The notes beneath the pieces were generated by a model. It searched no databases and was not told where the DNA came from. It saw only the letters and a program-made list of their open reading frames with translations. A program made the translations under genes and the position numbers. This document shows positions 49,989 to 57,538 of a stretch of 64,000 nucleotides of DNA, piece by piece; within the stretch, counting starts at the first letter, position 1; every line of letters starts with the position of its first letter. The stretch is from Tautonia sp040717455 (GTDB lineage: Bacteria > Planctomycetota > Planctomycetia > Isosphaerales > Isosphaeraceae). The DNA is taken from positions 124,001 through 188,000 of the forward strand of contig NZ_JBFEFH010000010.1 in the NCBI RefSeq assembly GCF_040717455.1. The letters are read 5' to 3'.

Positions 49989-51728
49989 TCACGACCCGTC
50001 GAGCCCCGTCGGCGGCTCGGGCGCCCGGCGCGATGCGCCGGGCCAGAGGGTGACGCCGGCCTTGGCCAGGCTGATCAGGGCCGCGACCGCGAACGAGAGC
50101 AGGCCGAGCGCGATCTGGTCGAGGCCCGGGACCAGGCGACGCAAGGTCCGGTACGACCACGCCCCGTAGACGCACACCCAGCCCCCGATCAACAAGGCCG
50201 CCGCGACGAGGAACGCCCGGCCGCCGCCCCCCCTGGCATACGCGACGGCCAGGGCGGCCAGGGTCGGCAGGTAGGCGGCATCGGCCATCGGCCCGAGTCG
50301 GAGGAACACTTCGGCGAACGCCCCGATCATCCAGCAGACGCCGAGGATCAGGAACCCCCCGACCGCCAGCTCGCGCAGGACGTCGCCCAGCGGCCCCTCC
50401 CGCAGGCCGAAGCCGAGCATCACGACGAGCGCCAGGTGGGCGACGACGATCCAGGGGATCGTCTCGCCCGTCGATTCGGGCAGGATCGCCGTGAGGCTCG
50501 CGATCAGGAAGGCGCAGGACAGCAGGCCCCGCCCCTCGTTCCGCCGCCGGATCGCCGCAACCGCCTGGACGATCGCCGCCAGGAGCAACGGCCACGGGTT
50601 CGCGAACGAGAGGCCGCCCGGGTCGAGGGTCGTCGGCCGGACCACCGCCAGGGCGGCCAGGGCCAGGCAAAAGCCGTCGATCCCGCCGGGCACCCGACGA
50701 TGGATCGCCCAGAGATAAAGCGGCAGGGCGAGCACGAGCGTCAGGAAGGCCGGGGTTGCGCCGAAGGCGGCTCGAAACTGGGAGAGGAAGGCGTGATAGA
50801 CCGGGTCGGGCCGGTCGTGGCCGATCATCGCCAGGCCGAGCAGGCCGATCGGCGCGAGCAGGGCCAGGGTCGTGACCACCCGCCCGGCCGTCTGATCCCG
50901 CGCCGATCGCCCCAGCTCCAGCAGCAGGAAGGCCCCGGGCAGGAGCAAGGGCACGAGAAAATACGGGCCGAAGATCGTCTGGTCCTTCATCACGAAATGG
51001 AAGGAGACGCAGAGCGAGTACGACCGCGCGCAGGCCGCCCCGCCGAGCAATCCGAACAGGACCCACGGGAACAAGGGCCAGCGCCAGGGGCTGCCGTTCT
51101 TCTCGGCATACGACGGCCCGCGGCGGATCGCCGGCAGCAGGGTCAGGCTCAGGAGGCCCGCCGTCGGCGCGAAGCCGAACAGGGCCCACATCAAGGCCGG
51201 GTCGTCGGGCCGATCGACGAGGGGCGCCAGGCCGATCGGGTAGAGGAAGAAGAGGGCCAGGATCGCCTGATAGGGCACCCGGAACCCGGTGCGAAGGTCC
51301 AGGCCGAGGCCTCGCAAGACCCCCTCGCTCACGAGCAGCGCGAACCCGAGGCCGACGAGGTAGAGACCGCGCCCCATGGCCGGGTCGCCCGCCAGGGTCT
51401 CGTCGAACGCGACCGAGATGGCCAGGAACATCAGGACGACCAGCAGGAGGACCGTCCGGACGTCGTCCCAGACCTTCCCCCGGCGGACCAGCACCACCGC
51501 CGTCGCGGCGAGCAGGAGGGTGTACGCCGCCAGGCCGAGCATCAGGGCCCCCGTCTCCACCGCCGGCCCCCTCGCGTCGAACGAGGCCCGCAGGCCGAGG
51601 AAGACCAGGCCGGCGCTGATGACATAGAACGGATTGCTCGTGTAGACCCACCGCATCAGGCCGGTGGGGTCGAGCCCTCGGCGCACCGGCAGGGGTGCCC
51701 CGGTCGGGGGGATCGCGTCGTGATTCAT
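49989..51728 (-). CDS. Large multi-pass membrane protein, function unknown
   Basis: 579 residues with about fifteen hydrophobic segments (PFYVISAGLVFLGLR, VRTVLLLVVLMFLAISVAF, LVVMLGFGL, FLILGVCWMIGAFAEVFLRL and others). No catalytic motif or transporter signature is visible; similar proteins occur in planctomycetes without a name. ATG 51726-51728 has GAGG upstream. Two GACA-NN-TGTC boxes identical in form to the BlaI-type operators at 28650 and 28682 lie 103-153 bases upstream, so repression by the BlaI-type protein is likely. The next gene on the other strand is a CYTH protein. Confidence 0.75.
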   Translation of the reverse strand: MNHDAIPPTGAPLPVRRGLDPTGLMRWVYTSNPFYVISAGLVFLGLRASFDARGPAVETGALMLGLAAYTLLLAATAVVLVRRGKVWDDVRTVLLLVVLMFLAISVAFDETLAGDPAMGRGLYLVGLGFALLVSEGVLRGLGLDLRTGFRVPYQAILALFFLYPIGLAPLVDRPDDPALMWALFGFAPTAGLLSLTLLPAIRRGPSYAEKNGSPWRWPLFPWVLFGLLGGAACARSYSLCVSFHFVMKDQTIFGPYFLVPLLLPGAFLLLELGRSARDQTAGRVVTTLALLAPIGLLGLAMIGHDRPDPVYHAFLSQFRAAFGATPAFLTLVLALPLYLWAIHRRVPGGIDGFCLALAALAVVRPTTLDPGGLSFANPWPLLLAAIVQAVAAIRRRNEGRGLLSCAFLIASLTAILPESTGETIPWIVVAHLALVVMLGFGLREGPLGDVLRELAVGGFLILGVCWMIGAFAEVFLRLGPMADAAYLPTLAALAVAYARGGGGRAFLVAAALLIGGWVCVYGAWSYRTLRRLVPGLDQIALGLLSFAVAALISLAKAGVTLWPGASRRAPEPPTGLDGS

Positions 51729-51830
51729 CAGAAGACCTCGATCGGTTCGAAAATCGACGGGACGACGGCCCGATCGGTGTGTTCGATCGCCCGCGATCGG
51801 CCCCGACAGAAGATCAAGGACCGATCGCGA

Positions 51831-51840
51831 GACAGATGTC
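51831..51840. promoter_or_regulatory. BlaI-type operator box 3
   Basis: GACAGATGTC, identical to box 1 at 28650. Confidence 0.55.
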
Positions 51841-51871
51841 AGAGGTGTATCGTCATCCTAGGCGCCGGTCT

Positions 51872-51881
51872 GACAAATGTC
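51872..51881. promoter_or_regulatory. BlaI-type operator box 4
   Basis: GACAAATGTC, 41 bases centre-to-centre from box 3, about four helical turns. Confidence 0.55.
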
Positions 51882-52084
51882 GAGCCCCTGAGCCGCTACG
51901 ATTTTTCGGCATGTGGGATCCGGGAACGAGCCGGCGAGGTTGGAGGGAACCGATCTCACGGTCTGCCCTGGAAGGGGGGAGTTGGTTGACCGCATGACTT
52001 GGGGGCGGATAGGCTGCCGCTGTTGGGGCGAGATCCGCGATTCCGGAGAGAAAGGCCCCGATCCCCGAGTCGGAGTGCGTTGGG

Positions 52085-52654
52085 ATGAGCCCGTTCGAAG
52101 TGGAGATGAAGTTCCGGGACGCCAATCACGAGGACCTGTTGCGCCGGCTCGGCGACCTCGGCGCGGTGGCTCGCGAGGAAGTGGAGCAGGAGGACATTTA
52201 CATGTCTCATCCGGCCCGCGACTTCCGGGAGACGGACGAGGCGATGCGTCTTCGCCGCGACGGGGGCGAGAACCGCGTGACGTACAAGGGCCCGAAGCTG
52301 GCCGGCCCCACCAAGACCCGCGAGGAGGTGGAACTGACCTTCGAGCCCGGTCCCGACGCCTTGCTGAAGATGGAGCGCCTGTTCGTCAACCTCGGCTTCC
52401 GGCCGGTGGCGACGGTCCGCAAGCGCCGGCTCGCCTATGACCTCCAGTTCGAAGGCCGATGGGTCCAGGTCGGCCTCGACTCGGTCGACGGGCTGGGGGT
52501 GTATGCCGAGGTCGAGGCGATTGCCAACGGTCCGGCCGACTTGCCCGAGGCGCAGCGGGTCGTGCTCGAACTGGCCCAGCGGCTCGGCCTCGGGTCCGAT
52601 CAGGTCGAGACGCGATCGTATCTGCGGATGGTCCTGGAACGGCGCGGGGCGTGA
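52085..52654 (+). CDS. CYTH domain protein (class IV adenylate cyclase/CyaB-like)
   Basis: 189 residues. The ExExK signature of the CYTH fold is E5-V-E7-M-K9 (EVEMKF). The rest of the tunnel is visible in DIYMSHPARDFRETDEAMRL, ENRVTYKGPK, then REEVELTF and DSVDGLGVYAEVEAI. The family includes CyaB cyclases and thiamine/inorganic triphosphatases, so the substrate (ATP or PPPi) is unsettled. The enzyme is cytoplasmic. It lies downstream of two GACANNTGTC boxes and may be controlled with the divergent membrane protein. Its stop codon abuts that of the DUF442 gene on the other strand. Confidence 0.9.
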   Translation: MSPFEVEMKFRDANHEDLLRRLGDLGAVAREEVEQEDIYMSHPARDFRETDEAMRLRRDGGENRVTYKGPKLAGPTKTREEVELTFEPGPDALLKMERLFVNLGFRPVATVRKRRLAYDLQFEGRWVQVGLDSVDGLGVYAEVEAIANGPADLPEAQRVVLELAQRLGLGSDQVETRSYLRMVLERRGA

Positions 52655-53233
52655 TTACGGGGTTCCCGGCTCGTCTGCCCCGAGAAACTGCTCGACCCGA
52701 GCCGGCCCCCCCGTGGTGATCTGGGTGAAGGCATCGACCTGATCGCGGGAGAGGCCCCGGTCCTTGACCAGGTGCGCCGCCCAGAGCCGAGAGGCCCGGA
52801 TGGCGTGTGAGCAATGGATCAGCGCCTTCCCCTCGTGCGAGGCCAGCGCCTCCCGCAACTGCTCGACCGCCTCGAGCCGGGGGGCGTAGGGGGGCCGGCC
52901 GATCGGGATGGTGACATAATCAAGCCCGAGCGACTTGATCAGGGCCGGTTCGTCGAAGGGGACCGAGTCCATCTCCTCGGGCGGCCGCAGGTTGATGACG
53001 ACCGTCACGCCGTCCTCGGCCAGCCGGGAGAGGGTCTCCGGGTCGGGCTGGGCGGCCAGGTAAATCGGGCCGGAACGGTAGAGTCCGCCGATGGCCTCGC
53101 CCCCTTCGACCGGCTCGGGCGTCTCGATCGGGGCCGAGGCCAGCGACGTCTCGGGCTTCGGTTTCGGGTCGTCCTCCTGCCCGGGAACGATCGCAAGGGC
53201 CAGGGACGCGAGGACGAGGGACGTGAGCGTCAT
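52655..53233 (-). CDS. Exported DUF442-like tyrosine phosphatase domain protein
   Basis: 192 residues. A weak signal peptide (1-18, MTLTSLVLASLALAIVPG) precedes a domain with GGLYRSGPIYLAAQPDPETL, VTVVINLRPPEEMDS, and the phosphatase-type loop IHCSHAIRASRLWAAHL. The loop has four residues between Cys and Arg (C-x4-R), as in DUF442/beta-lactamase-hydrolase-like proteins, not the five of classic PTPs. The catalytic general acid is not clear. It would act outside the cytoplasm if exported. It may dephosphorylate protein or small molecules; the substrate is unknown. Confidence 0.82.
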   Translation of the reverse strand: MTLTSLVLASLALAIVPGQEDDPKPKPETSLASAPIETPEPVEGGEAIGGLYRSGPIYLAAQPDPETLSRLAEDGVTVVINLRPPEEMDSVPFDEPALIKSLGLDYVTIPIGRPPYAPRLEAVEQLREALASHEGKALIHCSHAIRASRLWAAHLVKDRGLSRDQVDAFTQITTGGPARVEQFLGADEPGTP

Positions 53234-53275
53234 GACGATGGGTCTCCTGCGAGTCGAACCGCCCGGGGCGAGGGG

Positions 53276-53869
53276 TCAGGGATTGACGGCCAGCGAGGCC
53301 CACTCGATCGGCTCGTCGGCCCCTCCCAGGCGCTGATACTGCACGCGGCTGTGCGGTTCGGCGCGCAGGTCGAGGTGATCGACCCGCTCCGGATCGAGCA
53401 GCAGGAGGGCGAACGACGGGGGGGGCTCGTGGGGGTCGGGCGTGCCGACCTTGAATCGGCGGAGGTCGGCCCGGGGGGCGCCCGGCTCGGGCCAGAGCAG
53501 GCTGATGCGGGTGGCCGGCGGCAAGGCCGTCCAGACCTCGGACCGCTCGGCGACCAGGGGCGGGTCGGCCTCGTCCGGTCCGATGAGGCGGAGGTGGCCG
53601 GCCAGGCGGAATTGCTCGCGGGTCTCGGTGAACATCCAGCACGCCTCGGCCCGGGAGTCCCGGTCGATCTGGGCCACCTTCGCGCTGCGCAGGTCGGTCG
53701 TGAAGCGGAGGATCGGGCCGTCGCCGAGGAACCCTCGGAAGACGACCGTGCGGACGCTCGGCCAGCCGTCGGCCGCGACGGTCGCCAGCTGGAGCCATCG
53801 CGAGGGGGGGGCCCCGTGATGGACCGTCAAGGCGCGTTCGATCGCGATTCGCCAGGGAATTTCAGTCAT
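53276..53869 (-). CDS. Pyridoxamine 5'-phosphate oxidase family protein (Alr4036-like)
   Basis: 197 residues. ATG 53867-53869 is chosen; the frame upstream is not coding in character. The FMN-binding split barrel shows LQLATVAADGWPSVRTVVFR, ILRFTTDLRSAKVAQIDRDS, EACWMFTETREQFRLAGHLR, and PEPGAPRADLRRFKVGT. The length and the PPPSFALLLLDPERVDHLDL part fit the Alr4036 type, which carries a PNPOx-like FMN site. The substrate is unknown. Its upstream region is shared with the divergent molybdoenzyme gene. Confidence 0.88.
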   Translation of the reverse strand: MTEIPWRIAIERALTVHHGAPPSRWLQLATVAADGWPSVRTVVFRGFLGDGPILRFTTDLRSAKVAQIDRDSRAEACWMFTETREQFRLAGHLRLIGPDEADPPLVAERSEVWTALPPATRISLLWPEPGAPRADLRRFKVGTPDPHEPPPSFALLLLDPERVDHLDLRAEPHSRVQYQRLGGADEPIEWASLAVNP

Positions 53870-54015
53870 GCCCACATTGTGAGCCGTCGACGATCGGCAA
53901 GCAACCCATCGGGGCCGAAAGAACCGGGCGCCGATCGCCTGGATTCGGCCGCAATCGGAGAAACAGCCTGGCGACCGGGATCGACCGCGCCTCGCCAAAG
54001 GCACGAGGTTCATCC

Positions 54016-54021
54016 TAGAAT
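54016..54021 (+). promoter_or_regulatory. -10-like element TAGAAT before the molybdoenzyme gene
   Basis: CTAGAATCGGAAAGG, 60 bases before the GTG start at 54082. The -35 is not clear. Confidence 0.25.
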
Positions 54022-54081
54022 CGGAAAGGAGTCTCGACCGCCACGCAAAAGGGCCGATTGCCCGCCGGAGCCCGACCCGCC

Positions 54082-56184
54082 GTGTCCAATCCTGTCGAAA
54101 CCGTCGTCAAGAACGTCTGCCCGCTCGACTGCCCCGACACGTGCAGCATGGTCGTGACCGTGCGCGACGGGGTCGCCGTGGACCTGCGCGGCGACCGCGA
54201 CCACCCCTTCACGCGCGGGTTCCTCTGCCAGAAGATGGCCAGGTACCTCGACCGCGTGGGCAGCCCCGATCGCCTGATGCACCCGATGCGTCGCGTCGGC
54301 CCGAAGGGGCCCGGCCGGGGGCGATTCGAGCGCATCACCTGGGACGAGGCGCTCGACCTGATCGCCGATCGTTTCCGGACGATCGCCGCGTCGGCCCAGG
54401 GTCCCCAGGCAATCCTGCCGTACAGCTATTACGGGACGATGGGGAAGTTGCAGGCCGAGAGCCTCGACCGCCGCTTCTTCCACCTGCTCGGCGCCTCGAA
54501 GCTCGACCGGACCATCTGCGCCTCGGCCGGGGGGGTCGGTTACGAGTACACGATGGGGCTCGGCCGATTGGGGGCCGACCCGATGGCCGTCCCCGAGTGC
54601 CGATTGATCCTCAACTGGGGGTCGAACACGGCGAACACGAACAGTCATCTTTGGAGCCTGATGATCGAGGCCCGCAAGCGCACGAATGCGACGATCGTCA
54701 CCATCGACCCCTACGCCAGCTCCACCGCCCGCCGGTCCGACTGGCACATCCAGCCCCGTCCCGGCACCGATGCCGCCCTGGCGCTGGGTTTGATGCACGT
54801 GATCTGGCGTGAACACCTGCACGATCAGGATTACCTGGATCGGGGCACGATTGGAGCGGAACAGCTTCGCGACCGCGTGTTGAGGGAGTATCCGCCCGAT
54901 CGGGTTGCGGCGATCACCGGCGTCCCGGTTGATCAGATCGAAGCCCTGGCGCGGCGTTATGCGACCGAGCACCCGAGCCTGATCCGCGTCAACTACGGCC
55001 TCCAGCGCCACGGCGGCGGCGGGATGGCCGTGCGGACGATCACCTGCCTGCCGGCGATCGTCGGCGCCTGGCGGCACCGGGGGGGCGGGGCCTTGCTCTC
55101 GACGAGCGGGACCTACGGGCTGAACTCGCTCGCGCTGACCCGCCCAGATCTTTCGCCGCCCGGCACGCGATCGGTCAACATGAATCGACTGGCCGAGGCA
55201 TTGGCGGGGGAACTCCCCGGCCCTCCGGTGAAGGCGCTTTATGTGTACAACTGCAATCCGGCGGCGGTGGCGCCCGATCAGAAGAAGGTGATTGACGGCC
55301 TGCTCCGCGACGATCTATTCACGGTCGTCCACGAGCTGTTCCCGACCGACACGGTCGATTACGCCGATGTCGTGCTCCCGGCCACCTCGCAGCTCGAGCA
55401 CGAGGACATTCACACGTCGTACGGCCATCACTTCGTGATGCACAACCCCCGGGCGATCGCGCCTCGCGGGGAGTGCCGATCGAACGCCGACGTCTTCCGG
55501 GGCCTGGCCGACCGGCTCGGGTTCGATCCCGCCCTGTTTCCCGACGACGATACCTTGATGAGACAGGCGCTGGATGGCGGCCCGGCGCTGGAAGGGATCG
55601 CACTGGAACGCTTGAAAACCCTGGGATCGGTTCGCTTGAACATCCCCGAGGACTATCGGCCGTTCGCCGACGGCCGCTTCCCGACCCCTTCGGGCAAGTG
55701 CGAGCTGTATTCCGAGCGGATGAAGGCCGACGGCTTCGACCCCCTGCCCTCGTACATCCCCCCGCTCGAGGATCCGCAGACGAGGCCCGAGCTGGCGGCA
55801 CGCTACCCGATCCAGCTGGTCAGCCCCCCTCGCCCGCAGTTCCTGAACTCGACCTTCGCCAACTCCGGCTCGCACCTGCGAGCGGCCGGCGACCCGACGA
55901 TCGAACTGTCGGCTGAAGACGCCGCCGCGCGCGGCCTCTCCTCGGGAGACTGGGCCGAAGTCTACAACGCCCGCGGCCGATTCCTCGCCCGTGTCGCCCT
56001 GACCGACGCCGTCCGCCCCGGCACGGCCGCGAGCCTCGGGATCTACTGGTCGAAGCATTCCCCGGGCGATTCGGGGGTCAACGCCACCACCTCCTCGGCC
56101 CTGTCCGACATGGGGGGCGGGGCGACCTTTTTCGATAACCTGGTCGAGGTCCGCAAGCTCGAGATCGTCCCTCATTCAATTTGA
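54082..56184 (+). CDS. Molybdopterin oxidoreductase with N-terminal [4Fe-4S] site (DMSO reductase family)
   Basis: 700 residues. GTG 54082 is chosen over the TTG at 54058 because GGAG lies 11 bases before it and the conserved part starts there. The [4Fe-4S] ligands are C13, C17, C21 and C49 (NVCPLDCPDTCS, GFLCQK). C146 (RTICASAGGVGYEYTMG) lies where the molybdenum ligand falls in related enzymes. Bis-MGD regions follow: LNWGSNTANTNSHLWSLMIE, DPYASSTARRSDWHIQPRPG, and a C-terminal domain with GSHLRAAGDPTIELSAEDAA. There is no signal peptide. The substrate is open: it fits the broad BisC/thiosulfate-reductase-like group. It is the third molybdoenzyme in the window. Confidence 0.92.
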   Translation: MSNPVETVVKNVCPLDCPDTCSMVVTVRDGVAVDLRGDRDHPFTRGFLCQKMARYLDRVGSPDRLMHPMRRVGPKGPGRGRFERITWDEALDLIADRFRTIAASAQGPQAILPYSYYGTMGKLQAESLDRRFFHLLGASKLDRTICASAGGVGYEYTMGLGRLGADPMAVPECRLILNWGSNTANTNSHLWSLMIEARKRTNATIVTIDPYASSTARRSDWHIQPRPGTDAALALGLMHVIWREHLHDQDYLDRGTIGAEQLRDRVLREYPPDRVAAITGVPVDQIEALARRYATEHPSLIRVNYGLQRHGGGGMAVRTITCLPAIVGAWRHRGGGALLSTSGTYGLNSLALTRPDLSPPGTRSVNMNRLAEALAGELPGPPVKALYVYNCNPAAVAPDQKKVIDGLLRDDLFTVVHELFPTDTVDYADVVLPATSQLEHEDIHTSYGHHFVMHNPRAIAPRGECRSNADVFRGLADRLGFDPALFPDDDTLMRQALDGGPALEGIALERLKTLGSVRLNIPEDYRPFADGRFPTPSGKCELYSERMKADGFDPLPSYIPPLEDPQTRPELAARYPIQLVSPPRPQFLNSTFANSGSHLRAAGDPTIELSAEDAAARGLSSGDWAEVYNARGRFLARVALTDAVRPGTAASLGIYWSKHSPGDSGVNATTSSALSDMGGGATFFDNLVEVRKLEIVPHSI

Positions 56185-56259
56185 CCGACTTTCACACGCT
56201 TCGAACAAGGAACGGTGAATCCAAATCCCATTACTTGATTGACTTTCTCGGGCGACTCC

Positions 56260-56844
56260 ATGGCAACGAAACTCGGCCCCGAGATTGACGAAGTGCGTTC
56301 CCGTTTCCAGAGCAATCTGGATCGGGTTCGAAGTCTTGTCCAGGTGTACGAACAACTTGGGACAGGGGTGCCGGGTCGCCGGTCTGTTCGGGATACAGAT
56401 GTGTTGCGTTCCGCTGTCGTCCTGCTCCATGCGACTCTGGAAGATCTCCTGCGCAGCCTTGCAGAACGTCTCTTGCCAATGGCAAGCGAGGATCGGTTGT
56501 CGCCCTTGAAGATCCCCTTCAGTCTCGGCGATGATGACAAGAGGGAAAAAATCTCTTTGGCCCAGCTTGCGAAATTCCGGGGGGCGACGGTCGATGACCT
56601 GATCACGCAGATGATCGGCCACTGGCTAGAACGATCGAATTATAATAATCTGGGCGACATCAAAAGCCTCCTGGCAGCCCTCGAAATCCCACTCGAATTG
56701 ATCAAGCCCTACGACACTCGCCTGACAGGAGCGATGAAACGTCGCCACCTCATCGTTCATCGAGCAGATCGCAATGAAATGACCGGATCCGGCCATCATC
56801 CGACCGTTACCATCTCCAAGCCGCTGGTCGACACCTGGACCTAG
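56260..56844 (+). CDS. HEPN-like (RiboL-PSP type) protein, apparently cut by an in-frame TAG
   Basis: 194 residues as read. R172-x4-H177 in RRHLIVHRAD is the HEPN RNase-type motif. The helical core includes SAVVLLHATLEDLLRSLAER. HEPN proteins are often toxins or RNA-processing nucleases. The stop TAG (56842-56844) follows DTWT; the same frame then continues AVEGFGDDLFSAIETRKTS for 19 codons and ends at TGA 56902-56904, which overlaps the next ATG as ATGA. This is strong evidence that the intact gene ran to 56904 and that TAG replaced GAG or AAG (or is read through). Base composition is lower in GC than in the neighbours. Confidence 0.75.
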   Translation: MATKLGPEIDEVRSRFQSNLDRVRSLVQVYEQLGTGVPGRRSVRDTDVLRSAVVLLHATLEDLLRSLAERLLPMASEDRLSPLKIPFSLGDDDKREKISLAQLAKFRGATVDDLITQMIGHWLERSNYNNLGDIKSLLAALEIPLELIKPYDTRLTGAMKRRHLIVHRADRNEMTGSGHHPTVTISKPLVDTWT

Positions 56845-56900
56845 GCGGTCGAAGGATTTGGCGACGACCTGTTCAGCGCGATTGAGACAAGGAAAACCTC

Positions 56901-57176
56901 ATGAAACTTCACGATCATCTCATCGAAATTCTGAAAGAATTCAAGAAGACCCCATCAGATCATGTCATGGTTTCTCCCTCTGGAGGAGGTCGAGTCCTCG
57001 TTGTCGTCGTCTCTTCGATGTTCAAGGATCTCCCGGATGAAGAACGACAAGACCGTGTTTGGAGAAGGTTGATCGATCACCTGGACGACGAGGAACAGGC
57101 CAGGGTCGAGTTCGTGTTCACCCGCACCCCGGAAGAGGCGAGAGACATCCGAGACGCAGTCCACAATGAACGTTAA
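56901..57176 (+). CDS. Small acidic protein next to the HEPN gene (BolA-like pattern, uncertain)
   Basis: 91 residues. ATG 56901 overlaps the TGA that ends the restored HEPN frame. The pattern VLVVVVSSMFKDLPDEERQD, RRLIDHLDDEEQARVEFVF then TRTPEEARD is reminiscent of the BolA fold (V-V-S-x2-F, R, T-x-T-x2-E), but the identity is low and the family call is only suggestive. It could instead be a dedicated partner of the HEPN protein. It is acidic and cytoplasmic. The thioredoxin-like gene overlaps its last 11 bases. Confidence 0.65.
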   Translation: MKLHDHLIEILKEFKKTPSDHVMVSPSGGGRVLVVVVSSMFKDLPDEERQDRVWRRLIDHLDDEEQARVEFVFTRTPEEARDIRDAVHNER

Positions 57177-57534
57177 TTCATCGCGGCCCTCTCGCTGGTT
57201 CCGAACCCTCAAGGAACACATCCAGTCGAGTCTCGGTCGTACCCTCCATCCTCGGGCCGATCACCTGCGCGTGACGATCTACTCCCGGGCCGAGTGCTCG
57301 TGCTGCGAGGCGGCGAAGGCGGTGATCGAGCCGAGGCGCAGGCGGCACGGGTTCCGCGTCGAGGAGGTCGACATCGACACCGACCCGGCGCTGGTCGAGG
57401 CGCACGGGGCGTCGGTGCCGGTCGTGGCGGTCGACGGGAAGGTGAGGTTCCGGGGGAAGGTGGAGCCGGTCCTCTTGGATCGGCTGCTCCGGGCCGAGGC
57501 AGAACGCAAGTCCCATCAAGAACGAACGAGGTGA
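57166..57534 (+). CDS. Glutaredoxin-like protein
   Basis: 122 residues. The core spans ~34-110: VTIYSRAECSCCEAAKAVIE carries the C-x2-C redox site (CSCC, with an extra inner Cys). VEEVDIDTDPALVEAHGASV and PVVAVDGKVRFRGKV complete the fold (cis-Pro in VPVV). It belongs to the glutaredoxin/DUF836-like group of small thiol-disulfide or glutathione-linked proteins. The first ~33 residues are a basic extension. Its start overlaps the upstream acidic gene, and its stop (57532-57534) lies 4 bases before the next start, so it is part of a run of tightly packed genes. Confidence 0.88.
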   Translation: MNVNSSRPSRWFRTLKEHIQSSLGRTLHPRADHLRVTIYSRAECSCCEAAKAVIEPRRRRHGFRVEEVDIDTDPALVEAHGASVPVVAVDGKVRFRGKVEPVLLDRLLRAEAERKSHQERTR

Positions 57535-57538
57535 GATC

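Larger units (their letters stand above)
51729..52084. other. Divergent intergenic region with two operator boxes
   Basis: 356 bases between the membrane protein and CYTH genes. It holds GACANNTGTC boxes at 51831 and 51872, with TAGGATGACGATA on the minus strand between them (a -10-like region). No gene is supported. Confidence 0.6.

Noticed and set aside
56395..56402. A further BlaI-like core, ACAGATGT
   Set aside because: It lies inside the HEPN coding sequence and lacks the flanking G and C of the four intergenic boxes.
56901..57176. Calling the HEPN partner an MNT nucleotidyltransferase antitoxin
   Set aside because: No GSxxxG...DxD nucleotidyltransferase motif is present.
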